A stretch of 64,000 nt of DNA from Dendrolimus kikuchii (GCA_019925095.2 CM034412.1:6941501-7005500), one strand, 5' to 3'; counted from the stretch's first letter, positions 39,700-51,955 are shown. Numbers and translations: made by a program. The notes: a model not told the origin generated them from the sequence alone.

Positions 39700-41745
39700 T
39701 ACGGTGTTTAAACTATTAGACAAAGTGGATATATCAAGGATTTAACAAAGTGTCAAATTGGTGTGATTAGAAAACCAAACATGTTTTTTAAATTCCGAAA
39801 CTTGTTAGTCGATTATTTTCAGAAATTCCATGCCTATTTACGCCATATATATAATGCATTCGCTATTACAACATCAGTTTTGGCGGGGCCTTGAAGGTGA
39901 TGTTTTATTTTGCTATTTTATCTTACAAAAACATATGTTTGGAAAGCAATGACCATTCAATTGTATTGATACTTTTAAAGCAAGAATTGTTCGTTTGTGC
40001 GGAGAGTATTAACTGTGATTTTTTTTTAATTGTCATAAGAGCTCCATTTGGCGTTAAAGCACCTAAAATTTTACCGAACCTGGCTTTTAAGAAGTGACAT
40101 GAATGAATGAAATAACACTATCTATATATTTTTTTGCATGAGTTCATCAGACCCGCCCACCTGATGAAAAGCGGTTACCGTCGCCTATGGATATTTGTAA
40201 CATCAAAGATGTTTCATATTATGATATTTATTGAAAATCAATTGGTGCAGAATAAAATTTGGAATCTATTATAGGTTGTTTCTTTTTGTTCAATTTCGAT
40301 TTTGGATATGAACAGATTTTCATGAAATTGGGTTGTAGGTACTTTATATAATTCTCAAACAAAAATGAATTTCCGCGGTATACGGCTTTAAATTTACACG
40401 GGAGAAATCGCAAAGAAAGTTATTGATATTTAATGATGATATTTTAAGTTTCTTAATATTCTCTCGACTTTAATAAATCCCTTAAAATTCCTGGATAACT
40501 TCCTGTTCGTTTAAGTTATTTAATTATATAACTTCATAAAAGGTGTTGTTTGTCAAAGCTTTGATTGTGTATGTAAAAAGTTTAAGGTGAATGTCACCTA
40601 ATGTTAAAAGTGAAAAAAAAAGTTTTATATCAGGAAGCGAACAACCCTTTACGAGGTGCCGCGTTCAAATTGGGATTTAATAAAATAAAAGAGTGGAAAG
40701 TAGGTCTATTGTAGTGGAATATAGATAGCAGCGACGCATTTTCGAGTCGTTATCAGGCACTAAAACGTGTGTCATTCATTCTATGACAGTGCAATAAAGC
40801 GCCCGCAGCGCTAAAATGTAACTCGTCGCCCATAAAACATACAATAAAAAACACACCCAAGTATCGTTACAATTTAACGAGCACACAATCACATACGGGT
40901 TGTGTTCGTAAAAGTATTTTTGTAATTAGTAAAAAACAATCAATGGTTACTTTGTAATGTAATAACATCGCGATGATAATCGAATATTATTTTCGAGGTA
41001 AAAAAGTACGATTTTCGAACGTTCTATAAAAAGTCAATTTTAATTTTATTGCTGGCTGGTAATAATCATAACGGAAATGGAGTAATATTATATACCAAAT
41101 AACAATGGCTCTATCACTACATCCGGTCTATTTTCAAATGTTATCTGGCCATTTTCCATGCTTGCAAATTGCGTTAGACTTACAATTATCTTTTGAAATT
41201 AACTCTTTTATTTTGTTACAATTTTAACATAGCACTTACTTGCACTGATCGTTAACAAAAAGCAATTAAAATATCGTTGTTTTTTATACCTATGTATTTA
41301 AGTAGAGCTGTTTATATGATGTTATTTATGATTTGGTTATTACTTTTGCGTTAATTGCAATTTATCCGTGAACACTCAAAATAATGAAAAACATTAAATA
41401 CTCTCTTAACCGATTTCGATTATAGCAGCCACCATATACGGCTCCAATTTTTAAGGCCGGTCCTGTGCTCGTATGTACGATTGTAGCTTATGTATTCTAT
41501 TTTAGCTAGGAATGTGCGATCTAGCTTCTAATAGGTCAGAACGCTACCACAATAGTTATAAGTTATGATAATAGGAGGACGGGTATGTTTTTCGTCGCGT
41601 CTGGAATCAAGCAAGTTTATTTATTTGTTTTCCAAGGTCTGAATGTTTTTTTCTTATTAGGCGTCTCCACTCGAATCTATTTGGTCGGTGATAATTTTTA
41701 CTGCTATGGGTCAAAGTCACAATAGGGATGCGGACACATGTTACA
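39700..41745 (-). other. lbx intron, mostly unique
   Basis: No further lbx exon was recognised. A small RepA-like fragment (cacctgatgaaaagcggtta) sits at 40160-40210. The rest is AT-rich with no repeats shared in the window. Confidence 0.4.
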
Positions 41746-41749
41746 ATAA

Positions 41750-41970
41750 AATATAAATTATTTAAATATAAAAGAACAGGCGTTGAAATATCATTCTGTT
41801 ATCTTACTTTTAATATAATTATGATAGAAATTATTTTAATTACTGTTTAAACACTAATGATTCCATTTGAATCCTTTTACTTCTACATATATATGACGTC
41901 ATAAGAATTTACTCTCGTACAAAATTTGTGAGGCTGCGACGTTTTGTAATAAAATTAAAAATATCTCACT
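41750..41970 (-). repeat. RepG copy
   Basis: The minus strand holds, in order, gtcgcagcctcacaaatttt, atgacgtcatatatatg and aacgcctgttcttttatatt, as in the copies at 33.9 and 42.9 kb. Confidence 0.6.
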
Positions 41971-41994
41971 CGATTGATCTTATTTTACATGCCT

Positions 41995-42175
41995 TTAGAG
42001 AGAGAGAGATATATATATATATAGAGAGAGAGAGGGAGAGAGAGAGATAACTTTATTGTACACCATTAAAACACAGAAAAACTTATAGCCTAAAAATGTT
42101 CTAAATGTGCACAATGGGCGGTCTTATCGGAAAGAAGCGATCTCTTCCAGACAACCCGTGGCAGGAATAAAACAG
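41995..42175 (-). mobile_element. RepK retroelement end with GA/TA-rich tail
   Basis: The minus strand reads ggaagagatcgcttctttcc, gataagaccgcccattgtgc, gtgttttaatggtgtacaat and aaagttatctctctctc, ending in a low-complexity tail of GA and TA repeats (41995-42050). Confidence 0.7.
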
Positions 42176-42889
42176 ATTATATTTGTCAAACGTGGTATAC
42201 ATAAATATTATAGGATATGCAGTTACTTACATTATATTTTATTCATTAATAAACATATATAAGTATGTAAAATATTATATAAGCAACAATTATACTTAAT
42301 AGACATATATAAATACACCTATTAATATTACAAACATAAATATATACATATACATAACTATACGTAAAAATATCAAACATCACTATGTTGCAGGTAGTGC
42401 TTTTTTGTAATGCCTTTAGAATAACTACATCTTTGAATAATAACCACTGCCTACCTTGTTTCCATTTGTAGTTAAATTATGCTTAGTGTGAGACAATTTA
42501 CAAAAATAATTTGCACTTGATTGTTATACGTATTTATGTACTTACTGACCAAGACATTACAACGATTGTTTGTGGTTTACAAAAAGAAATGCAATGGATC
42601 TCGACCTCCAAGGTGAATATTCGAGATCGTACCGCCATTTGTGAGAGTACGCGGTTGACCGCAGAAATTAATAAAATATCCCATTAAAAGTTTTAAATCT
42701 TTGTCGTTAACCAAAACAGCTATGCGTTCAACTCGTTGGAATTCTCAAGGTCTTCTTTTATAAATATGTATTAGCACGGTTTATGAATTTAGTTGGTGTT
42801 GAGTATATAACAATTTTCACGTTTTAGAACAATAATATTGTATTTAAATAGGTATTTCAAAATTTTAATTGTTATAGGACAGCGGACAA

Positions 42890-43150
42890 TTTAATCAACT
42901 TAAATACTTTTTATAAACCTACAAAATGCTGCAGCCTCATAGATTTTGTACGAACATATCTACTTTTGACGTTATAAATACAATTAAGTCATATAATTAT
43001 TGTTTGAAAAGTAATTAAAATTATTTCATGGAAGGTGATACAATAAACTGTCGGAGACCCTTAAATATATAAACAAATTTCTATAATGATATTTTTAAAA
43101 TTAGACGATAAGATATTATTTTAATGCCTATTCTTTTATATTACTCGACG
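42890..43150 (+). repeat. RepG copy
   Basis: ctttttataaacctacaaaa, ttttgacgttataaata, ttgaaaagtaattaaaatta and aatgcctattcttttatatt. It has about 80 bp more in the middle than the 33.9 kb copy. Confidence 0.6.
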
Positions 43151-43327
43151 TTTGTGCGAGAAAGCTTATTATACGACTAAAAATTTTCTAGACAACCGCA
43201 CCGAATGGGAATAAGGCGATCGCTCGCAAGCTCTTGCAGTTATTATTTACAAAAATTACTTCGATAAACCTTGTATTAGTGTAAACTGCATTTAAAAAAA
43301 CGAATAATAATAATTATGAAGTAACGA

Positions 43328-43465
43328 TATGTTGCTGAGGAGTTTTTTGCGCCAATTCTTCTCTTTTAACGTTGACTAAGTTGCTTTGGATACGGTGGTA
43401 GACTCATGACTTTGAATAAGTAATCTGTAAGATTCCATTATTTTTTAAATAAATACATTTATTTT
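43328..43465 (+). repeat. RepH degenerate copy
   Basis: gttgctgaggagttttttgc, caattcttctc and gatacggtggtagactcatg, then ttgaataagtaatc and an A-rich end, parallel to the better-preserved copy at 63.8 kb. Confidence 0.5.
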
Positions 43466-43469
43466 CATT

Positions 43470-44270
43470 TTCATATGAAAGAATGTTACAATTTATTTTA
43501 ACCTGTCCGCATCCCTATTTTGTGATATCCGTGAACTCGCAGTTCGATATTCTACTTGACTTTTTTTACTTCTTTGCACAAAAAAATAGCACAAAGTTCT
43601 ATCTACATTTCTATTTGTCTAGAATTTATATAAGCATGCTCTGTTTCTCTTCGTGAATGGTAATTCTAAAATTAATACCCGACACTTAAAAGTAACGCGC
43701 CTAGGGCAGTATTTTACAACAAAATAACCATTCATACCGATGTTATTAATTAATGCCCTTCAATTTTCTACCTTAGCAAGTGATAGGAGCGGCCTCTTTA
43801 CGATCCTACTAAGATATATTGCAGCGTATTCATCCCACGTCATTCGGTCACCGTCACGTTCAATTATATTAATCGCGAATGACAGAAGGATATTATTTGT
43901 AATTTATAAAATTTTACGATGGCCGACGGAGAAACGGCGCGTCACTCGTATTAATCATGGCTTAATCGCATCCTTAGCGAATTCGGACCTCAATTAGGTT
44001 TGTATAAAACAGGCAAAGTGCCAAAAAATGGATGAAACGAAATGCATCGTTAAGGTGTATGATAAAAAAGGCGATTTGAAACGGTATGGCAAATTTAGGC
44101 TCCATAGTCATTAGACTTATAAAGTTTTAGATAAAACATTATCTAAATTCAAAGTATACGTTTCATTTATTTTAAAATGTACAATTTGTTTAAAAAATAA
44201 ATAATAGTTGTATGATATTAATTATTGTTAAATGAAGAGTTGTATTTGTGTAAGAAATCACAAGATTAGC
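43470..44270. other. Unique stretch in the presumed lbx intron
   Basis: 43740-43997 is less AT-rich and holds an 85-codon plus frame with no recognisable domain. Because lbx lies on the other strand and the frame lacks other support, it is not called; a conserved non-coding element is an alternative. Confidence 0.35.
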
Positions 44271-44274
44271 AGGA

Positions 44275-44531
44275 AAATTAGCTTCAAGGCGTTTTTGCGT
44301 TTGTAGTAGTATTTGTATATTTACAGGACTTCTAAACTTGAAATTTAAATTTCCTTGAAATTTAGTATTAAAAGTTATGTTTAATATTAATATTTATTAT
44401 TTTAATATCGTTTAATATTATTAGTTTCATATTAAGTACCTGCTTATAAAAATATATAAAAAGTATTCGTTTATTTATTTATGTGCTGACAGTACACTAC
44501 TACAAACGCAAAAACGTCTCGAAGCTAATTT
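44275..44531. mobile_element. Fold-back/MITE-like element with 36-bp inverted ends
   Basis: The arms 44275-44310 and 44496-44531 are complementary at 34 of 36 positions and share gtttttgcgtttgtagtagt. The interior is AT-rich and non-coding. It lies about 4.6 kb upstream of the lbx homeobox exon. Confidence 0.75.
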
Positions 44532-44729
44532 ACCATGAAAGCTGTGGAGAATTGGGACTTCCTTTAAAATTGTCGTTTTATTACGTCACGGGTGTAGAAC
44601 GTACTTAATTAATTCCCCAATAACATCACGTAGGATCCTGAATGTGAGGGGCAACGGTCTGACCCTAAGGATTTGGTCTCATCATAAGCGGAATTAAAAA
44701 CATCGAATGACACTCTTTTTCTATTATTA

Positions 44730-44905
44730 TTGCGAAGCTGGCAAACAGGCAGACGGCCTACCTAATGAAAGATTGTTACCGTCGTCAGAATATGTTGCAA
44801 TGCCAGGGGGGGGGGGGAGTCATGGGTTGACAGTTTTTAGGTGAAATGGGATAGAGGGGATAAGATGAGTAATTTAAATACAGGATACGGTAGGGAAGTC
44901 GGAAT
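44730..44905. repeat. RepA2 copy with a poly-G run
   Basis: ggcaaacaggcagacggcct, gaaagattgttaccgtcgtc and gttgcaatgccag, followed by 12 G (44806-44817), then ggtgaaatgggatagagg. Confidence 0.6.
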
Positions 44906-44909
44906 ACAT

Positions 44910-46420
44910 GGCATCAAAACTCTCTAGTTGTTAAACGATGTTTTTATAATAATTGTCTTCATACGCCAGCAATTGTTATCATAGTTTGAAATCTAATATT
45001 TTAAACATTTAATAATTATGTACTAGTTCGTTGCAGGTGAACGCGTAACTTTGTGGCTAACTATAATAATCACAAAATAAAAAGCCCGATTTAACACTTA
45101 TGAATGTCTGCAGAACGTAATTTTGAATGAAATCAACAAAACTGAAAGCCAATAAAAATTATTTTATCAGTTGATAATATACATAATTTTTTTACTGGTG
45201 TATTACGTAATGTTGTAAAACATATTTCAATCAATATTTTCTTCCAAATAACGAAATATTATTTTTTATTTATTAATTCTATTATGTCCTACCAATCTAT
45301 GACGAAGTCCCAAAAACAGTTACTTTTTAAGGCGTCTATTTTTTAACTTTAGTGTTGCTACCAAAGGGTTGTTGCAGTTTATTAACTTAATTCAGGAAAG
45401 AAATTATATACATATTTATTCTAAAACATTACATTATTCACGTATTTATACTAAAAAAATTCTACTATATGTATTGAAAACAAAAACAATTGAATAAATA
45501 TGTATTATACGGGTGAAATTTTAAAAATTTCGATATATTCATTGTGGTGCGTTATAAATGCATGCGGTACGCGAAATGTACGACAAAAATATACGACAAA
45601 CCTTTCGCGCTCCATATCTATTTGGTGAGGTATTTGTGTGACACAAAAAGTAATTACCTTAAAATAAATAAAATGATTACGAAGTCGTATAATTTTGAAT
45701 CGATTTCTCATGATAATCGGTTAAGTTGGTTAACAATTTGGAAGTTTCAATCCCTATATATGTTGTTATGAGAGCTGTCAAATCGGGTTTTTTATTTTGT
45801 GATTATTATAATTTGTTATACTGCTGGATGTAAATGCTAATTCGATGTGTGAAGTGTGAAATAACCCTTTGATTACGGATAGTTTGTGTTTTTATTAAAA
45901 AAATATTGTAATTATTTATTCCTAAAAAATTAAAATTACAGGATCTTATTTTTTTAATTTATATAGAACAATATAATCCACATATCAAAATTTTATATTA
46001 AATTCTAAAACAATGTATATCTGCACAAAAGAGTGTATTTTAAAATATTTTAGCATCGTCTTACTTTTCAAAAATTATGTTTAAAATAAATTTAATAGCA
46101 ATTAAAAATATATAGGTAATAAACTTGACTTCCGCCGCGAACCACTTGCAGTGAGACAAATTCCTTAGTGTACTAGCGTAAATTTAGTGGCGCGTAGAAT
46201 ATCACAATCACGGAATTCTACGTACATTGCATGCCTGGAATAGCTTGACGCACGTATAACTATTACGAGTAATCGATAACATTGTAACGATCGAATAGTT
46301 TCCGAGTGTTAAGTGGATTGACCTTCGTAGTCGATAGAAATACGTTTAGAGATGTTCAACTCGTAGTTAAATTTATTCGGATACGTATTCGAATAGCTAA
46401 ATGAATTCTTTTTTTAATTT
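44910..46420. other. AT-rich stretch, nothing recognised
   Basis: Two overlapping frames near 45.5-45.77 kb lie on opposite strands and have no recognisable content. Confidence 0.4.
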
Positions 46421-46424
46421 TTTT

Positions 46425-46615
46425 GTTGCCCGAAGCAGGCAAACTGGCAGACGGCCATTTAATGAAGGTGGTTACCGTCGCCTATGGACGCTTGTAAAAT
46501 CAGGCGCGTTGCTAACGCGTTGCCAGCGTCTAAGAAATTTTATGATTCTCTTCTTAAATAACTCCATGTCGTAGCGAATAGGGTAACCTTGGCATGAAGT
46601 TCCCTCTAAAATGTT
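46425..46615. repeat. RepA2 copy
   Basis: gcaggcaaactggcagacgg, gttaccgtcgcctatggacg, gctaacgcgttgccagcgtc and aagaaattttatgattctct. Close to the 19.6 kb copy. Confidence 0.7.
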
Positions 46616-46988
46616 GTGGCAAGCAGAGCAAACGTTTTAAATTTGCAACGAACTTGTAGTTTTGCTTGCAATTTATTTAGTTTTAGTAATTTTTTCACTA
46701 AACTGCCAGATTTGCATTGGTTATAAACTACTATAACATTAGCAAATAGAACCACTAAATAAGAGCAAAAGTAGCGATGCCGACATGCGATGTTAAAATC
46801 GATGAATGATGCTAATTTATACACATATTGTACTTGCATAAACGCCTTACATATTATGTATAATAGTGTTGTTTAATATTTTTTATTTATTCAACAGTGA
46901 AGATAAAGACTTGTTAATTTAATGTCTTTGATTCTTACGGGGAAAGTGCAATTTTAAAGTAACCTTTATATATTTTTATTACTTGTTT

Positions 46989-47324
46989 TCTTTTTATTTA
47001 AGTTTATGGCTTGGTAGCTAGGACTTTAAGCCAGATCTTAGTTTACAATATAGTTTGTTCATTTTCTTAAGCCTATGTGTAGCACAGCTGAACTATAGGT
47101 TATCAGCTGGTGCCATTCAACGGAGTTCTTGTGACAACTCAAAAGGCCACATTTGACTTTACAGTTCACATTTCTCACTTCTCACAAAACACATAATTAC
47201 TACTCAAAAACTATCAACATCCTACAACTATTGTTCATTTTAGAGTAATTTTACACATTTTTAGAAAATAAAACTGCACAGCACAACGTCCCCTTTCAGT
47301 TCCCAAAAAAACTCCAAAAACTCC
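46989..47324 (-). mobile_element. SINE-C copy with 15-bp TSD
   Basis: Flanked by ttttattacttgttt (46974-46988 and 47325-47339). The minus strand has the standard 5' start (with a small duplication of ggagttttt), the segment containing gttatcagctggtgccattc on the plus strand, and the A-rich 3' tail. It is the long subtype. Confidence 0.88.
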
Positions 47325-47929
47325 TTTTATTACTTGTTTATATTAAAGCGGATTAGTGCTGTATGGCAAATTTTAAAGACCCTAAAAATAATATTCACTT
47401 TATTAATTAGAAAATTAATTTAAGTTTTGCTTTTTTATTTCGATTAACGATTGGCATTCAATAATAACCCATAAACTCATTACTCCCAACTCTAGTCACG
47501 AAACCACAAGCTTGATCGATATGCACGTATTATGTACAGATTGATGTTGTTTAGCAGCGATTTCTGATTAATCGTTACGGTTTTAGTTTCATATTCCTTT
47601 AATACTTTATTATTTAATTTTGGTACCCGTGTGAATAGTGATAAATTAATATAAATCTTATAATCGTAGACTCGTTATTTATCTAATTAAATTTATATTA
47701 ATTAAACTATTTATGTACAGATCGCCATATTGCGGATGTCACTGTGCGATAGGTACTATTCAGCGCAATTTAATTAAACTCTTTAAATCATAAATTGAAC
47801 TTTTTTGGCTTAATTTAAATTTTGCCCAAAATTTCGTTGTTTATGCTAAAGTTTCTTCTTTTTCAAACATTGCTTCGCATAGTCTATTGATTTAGCCAGC
47901 TTCAAATAATTTATTTCCTACATTTGTCT

Positions 47930-48110
47930 GTTTTATTAAGAAAGAAAGAAAAACGTTTATTTTTTAAAGGCGGCACACGAAAAATATATATTAATTTAAT
48001 GAAGCAAAAAATTCTATTGTTGCATGCCGCAATTGGACAAATGAGGTTGGCACTCAGTATATTGTTGTGCCGAAAGTTAATCCGACACAGCACTGATTTT
48101 CAGTGCCAAC
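47930..48110 (-). repeat. Retroelement tail-like repeat
   Basis: gaaagaaagaaaaacgtttatttttt at its left is the reverse of a common A-rich retroelement tail, and ggcggcacacg and gcatgccgcaattggac follow. It was the target of the SINE-C copy next to it. Confidence 0.4.
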
Positions 48111-48120
48111 CTCTTTCTTA

Positions 48121-48440
48121 CTCTGGGAGTTTTTGGCGGGAACTGAAAGGAGATGTTGTGCTGTGCAGTTTTATTTTCTAAAAATGTGTAAAATTACTTT
48201 AATATGAACAGTAGTTGTAGGATATTTGTAGTTTTTGAGTAGTAATTATGTGTTGAGAGATGTAAACTGTATAGTCAAATGTGGCCATTTGGGTTGTTAC
48301 AAGAACTCCGTTGAATGGAATCAGTTGATAACCTACAGTTCAGCTGAGTTATACATAGACTTAAGAAAATGAATAAACTATATTTTATCTAAGATCTGCC
48401 TTAAAGACCTAGCTGCCAAGCCATAAACCTAGATAAATAA
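48121..48440 (+). mobile_element. SINE-C copy, plus orientation
   Basis: Sense is plus: gggagtttttggcgggaact, gaaaggagatgttgtgctgt, gtagtttttgagtagtaatt, then gataacctacagttcagctg, and ccaagccataaacc at the 3' end with a short A-rich tail. The 9-bp repeat tctttctta flanks it (48112-48120 and 48441-48449). Confidence 0.82.
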
Positions 48441-48503
48441 TCTTTCTTAAAAAAATAGTCCGTTATTTATTAGTACTATAATTATATATGTTGTTATTAC
48501 AAA

Positions 48504-48830
48504 GGTGAAGGTAAGGAAAGGAATGCTCCGGTGGTTCGGGCATGTGGAAAGAATGCATGATGAAAGAATGACTAAACAGATGTACAATGCAAAAGTGGGT
48601 GGATGCAGAAGTCGTGGAAGGCCACGACACACCTTCCATGATCAAATTGATCGTGTACTAGCGGAGGGTGATGTCAGGAGCCTTCAGAACAGACGAGTGT
48701 GCATGACAAGAGTTATGAATGTCAAAGAAGCAAGTGAGGTGTGTAAGAACGGGCCTAAATGGCGCTCTGTTGTTCGTGCCTACCCCGCAAGGGAGCTGGC
48801 GTGAAGTTATGTATGTATGTATGTATGTAT
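48504..48830 (+). mobile_element. LINE-1 copy, 5'-truncated, exact TSD
   Basis: Flanked by gttattacaaa (48493-48503 and 48831-48841). It contains the C-terminal 99 codons of the polyprotein without a stop: RKGMLRWFGHVERMHDERMT, RSRGRPRHTFHDQIDRVL, CKNGPKWRSVVRAYPARELA, then TGA, a short 3' end gaagt and (TATG)n. The motif series (LRWFGH..R, GRPR) is the connection/C-terminal region of RTE-like and related non-LTR elements. The intact frame and perfect TSD point to a recent insertion. Confidence 0.93.
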
Positions 48831-49154
48831 GTTATTACAAAAATAAGAGCTTTATATGTAATATATACAAGAATGAATAATGAAAATAAAGTGATCTAGT
48901 ACACACAGAAGTTTTTATATAAAATGTTCTTATCTGCCCACGCACAGTAAAGGTCCTAATAGAGTTAACAAACGTATGCTTCTATCACTGTCATCATAAT
49001 TTCACTAACGAACCTTGTAAGATGATTTGATTACAAATACCCCATTTCATTTAAAAATCACTTAACAGATCTTATTCAAATTAATTTAGCTTGAAATAAT
49101 ATTTTAAGCTCTACGCCCTGATTGTTTCACAATTTTCCAAACCGTAGTTCAAAA

Positions 49155-49395
49155 ATGACTTATATAAATAAATTAACAACAAAAAAACCGACTTCAAAAG
49201 TATCAAAAAAAGTAAAAAGTAAATATTTTTTACAACATCTTGAAATCGGTGCGAAGGAAATCATCAAAATTACAATATTTGCAAACATTTTTGTTGGTTT
49301 TTATGTTTTACTTGGCACCGACTTTAAGATGTTGTAGAAAATATTTATTTTTGCTTTTTAGTTACTCTTCAAGTGGGTTTTGATTTTTGTTAAAA
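49155..49395. repeat. RepE fold-back element
   Basis: The ends aaaaaccgacttcaaaagta and ttcaagtgggttttg are inverted; the interior repeats the theme (tacaacatcttgaaatcggt / cgactttaagatgttgtaga). A 71-codon frame across it is incidental. Confidence 0.7.
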
Positions 49396-49399
49396 ATGA

Positions 49400-49680
49400 A
49401 ATTATTTTCATTTTTTAATTACGCAAATAATTGAATAGTTTTAGAAAAAAAAACACGTACGTGCCTATCATATTTAAGGGTTGCTCTCCAATTCTCTGAA
49501 GTCGACTCACTAGATCCTGACTTGGTGACAATGGGACCACTTCAGTAGTATATTCTTTCGAATAATAAAATAAAATAAAATCGCTTGACAACTGACGGAG
49601 AAATCGCATAACCAACATAAAATAATCTAACTGAAAACCTCCTTCCTCCTTTTGGAAGTTGGTTAAAAACAATGTCAGAT
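49400..49680. repeat. RepE-associated repeat
   Basis: gggttgctctccaattctct, gatcctgacttggtgacaat and gaagttggttaaaaaca recur at 51.5-51.95 kb and in part at 5.7 kb. Confidence 0.6.
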
Positions 49681-50279
49681 GATAATATTTAAAATTGCAC
49701 AGCTGAGCTGCTTAGACATAAACAAGGTTATACTTAACCAAAATTAAATTAAGAATAATACCATAAATTAACACAAATTTGACTGAATCTCACTTAGGCT
49801 TTTTTGCCATCTTATAATCGTATAATTAATAGATGGATTACTTGATACCCTAGCCTGTTTAGTATGCAAAATGATTCTGTGAAGTAATTACGTGAACTAG
49901 ACGTAATTACCGGTTTTGACTACCGAAAACAACACATCAAAAGAAACAAATGGTATGTAAATTATTGTTTCGTACGATAAAAATCTTTGTTCTTTTCTAA
50001 TTTTATTTTATGATGTAAATAATGATGTTAATTGTTATTTATTTTTTATCTTTATGAGGTTTTATAAATCTATTTTCTACTGGATGCGTATTTGACATAT
50101 ATGGCCTCTACCTATCTATTATTTAAGAGCAGTGTTCTTGACGGTGGAGTCTCCTCCAAGCTCCTATATTATGGGCCAGTTGTTTTATTTATTTATACGA
50201 CACGACACCCATATTTTTAATATGTCTTCACTCAAGGTAAGTAAAGAAGAATTAGATTAATTATTACATAGCTAGCAAA

Positions 50280-50372
50280 TAAGCCGGTGACTTACCTGAT
50301 GGAAAGTGGTTACTGTCGTTTATAGACGTTTGCACACCAGGTGTGAAACATCCCACCCCATAGGTTGCCAAC
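50280..50372. repeat. RepA2 fragment
   Basis: gcaaataagccggtgactta, ctgatggaaagtggttactg and gacgtttgcacaccaggtgt, then caccccataggttgccaacc. It abuts the LINE-3 copy. Confidence 0.6.
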
Positions 50373-50379
50373 CTTTCTC

Positions 50380-51060
50380 TCTCTTTCTCTTTTCTTTCAC
50401 CATATCCCAATTATTTGGGGTCGGCACAGTATGTCTTTTCCTTCCACACTCCTTTACTCTGACATACATCTTCTGTCACACCACATATCATATCATCCTT
50501 CACACAATCCATCCATCTTTTTTTTCTCTGCTTTATATGTGTACCCATCTATCTTGTAGTTTAACATTCTTTTTGTCACGTGATTTTAATCCCTCCTCAT
50601 TATATGCCCATACCAACTTAATCTTCTTCCTCTCCATTTTTCAGTGACGGGTGCAACTTTCAAAGATACCCTTATGTACTCATTTCTTACCTTATCTATT
50701 CTTGTAACACTACACATCCATCTCAACATTCTCATCTCAGCTGAGTGGAGACGTTTGTGGTTTATCACTTTAGTGGCCCAACATTTGGACCCGTATAGCA
50801 TGACTGGTCATATGACAGATTTATATATTTGACCTTTTTTTAGTTTCAGTGGCTTTAGTTTGTCGCACGTCACAACGGTTACCTGTCTCCACTTTAGCCA
50901 TGCTACATTTATTCTTCTCCTTACATCCCTCTCTATATCAAAATTACTCTGCAGTAGTGAACCAAGGTATCTGAATTCGGGGTTACATGGTAGTGTGGTT
51001 GATTCTAGTTTACGGTTGAGAACCTATGGGATCGATATCGTTCGTCAGATCTCCAAGCCA
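50380..51060 (-). pseudogene. LINE-3: reverse transcriptase C-terminal region
   Basis: Longest LINE-3 copy. The minus frames read FRYLGSLLQSNFDIERDVRR, INVAWLKWRQVT, CDKLKPLKLKKGQIYK, MLYGSKCWATKVINHKRLHS, AEMRMLRWMCSVTRIDKVRN, EYIRVSLKVAPVTEKWRGRR, then a broken end with CQSKGVWKGKTY. This is the thumb and C-terminal part of a non-LTR reverse transcriptase (F.YLGS and YGSE.WA motifs). One stop and frameshifts disable it; endonuclease and catalytic palm are missing. Confidence 0.9.
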
Positions 51061-51194
51061 TAAGAATTAACATGATCTGTTAAATATTTATTTATTTAAG
51101 TAGCTAGATACACCTTTCTTTTATCGTAAAAATTTTACGTTTAGAGCTATAGGGGTAGTAAATTGTAAAAAAATAGAGCGGCTGAGCTTAATAA

Positions 51195-51425
51195 ATCTTG
51201 CAGTAAAAAAGATAAAACTGACTTAACACTAAAAACCAAAAATTAAACATTTAACCGACTTCTTTCTACAACATCTTGAAGTCGCTAGTCGGTGCCAAGT
51301 AAAACATAAGAGAACAACAACTAATTTATAAAAGATAGTAATTTTTATGATGTTGTAGAAAGAAGTCACTTATGTGTAATTATTTTTTGGTTTTTAGTGT
51401 GAAGTCGATTATGTTTTTCTTTAAA
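51195..51425. repeat. RepE fold-back element
   Basis: Inverted ends around aaccgacttctttctacaac and tgttgtagaaagaagtcact, with tgccaagtaaaacataagag between. It is continuous with RepE-associated sequence to the right, as at 49.4 kb. Confidence 0.7.
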
Positions 51426-51429
51426 AATA

Positions 51430-51955
51430 TAAATCCATTTTTTACTTTTTAGTTGCGCAAATATTTCATTAGCTTTAGAAATAATATATAAAGCACCTGT
51501 AGAGATTGTACAACTGGCACGCGTATACAAATTTGCCATCTTACTATTCGATGTAGGTATATGCTCGTCAACAAGGGTTGCTCTCGATTTCCTTGCGGTC
51601 CACAAATCAGATCCTGACTTGGTGACCATAGAACCGCCTCGGGAGCATACACACTTACGAATAAAGAAAACATTTTGAAAATCGGTTTACAATTGAGGGC
51701 GATATCGTGTTACGAAGAAGTTGGTTAACAATTTTCGTAAGTTTCTCTAACTCCTTGGAATCCGCTCTCAATCAGATCTTGACATGGTGACAATGGGACA
51801 TTGGTCTCATTCGGGACCCAATTCGGGAGTATAACCATTCGATTAAAAGAGAAAAATTGAAAATCGGTCCACAATTGACGGAGAAAACGAATAATGAACA
51901 TACAAAAAAAAACATACATACCAATTGCGACCCTCCTACTTTTTGAAGTCAGTTA
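51430..51955. repeat. RepE-associated repeat, two units
   Basis: Two diverged copies in direct orientation: cagatcctgacttggtgacc (about 51606) and tcagatcttgacatggtgac (about 51772), each followed by cattcg/cttacgaataaag-type and aaaatcggt sequences, ending in tttttgaagtcagttaaaa. Open frames of 64-87 codons in it are incidental. Confidence 0.6.

Noticed and set aside
50306..50647. 113-codon plus-strand gene
   Set aside because: It is the antisense shadow of the LINE-3 fragment on the minus strand.
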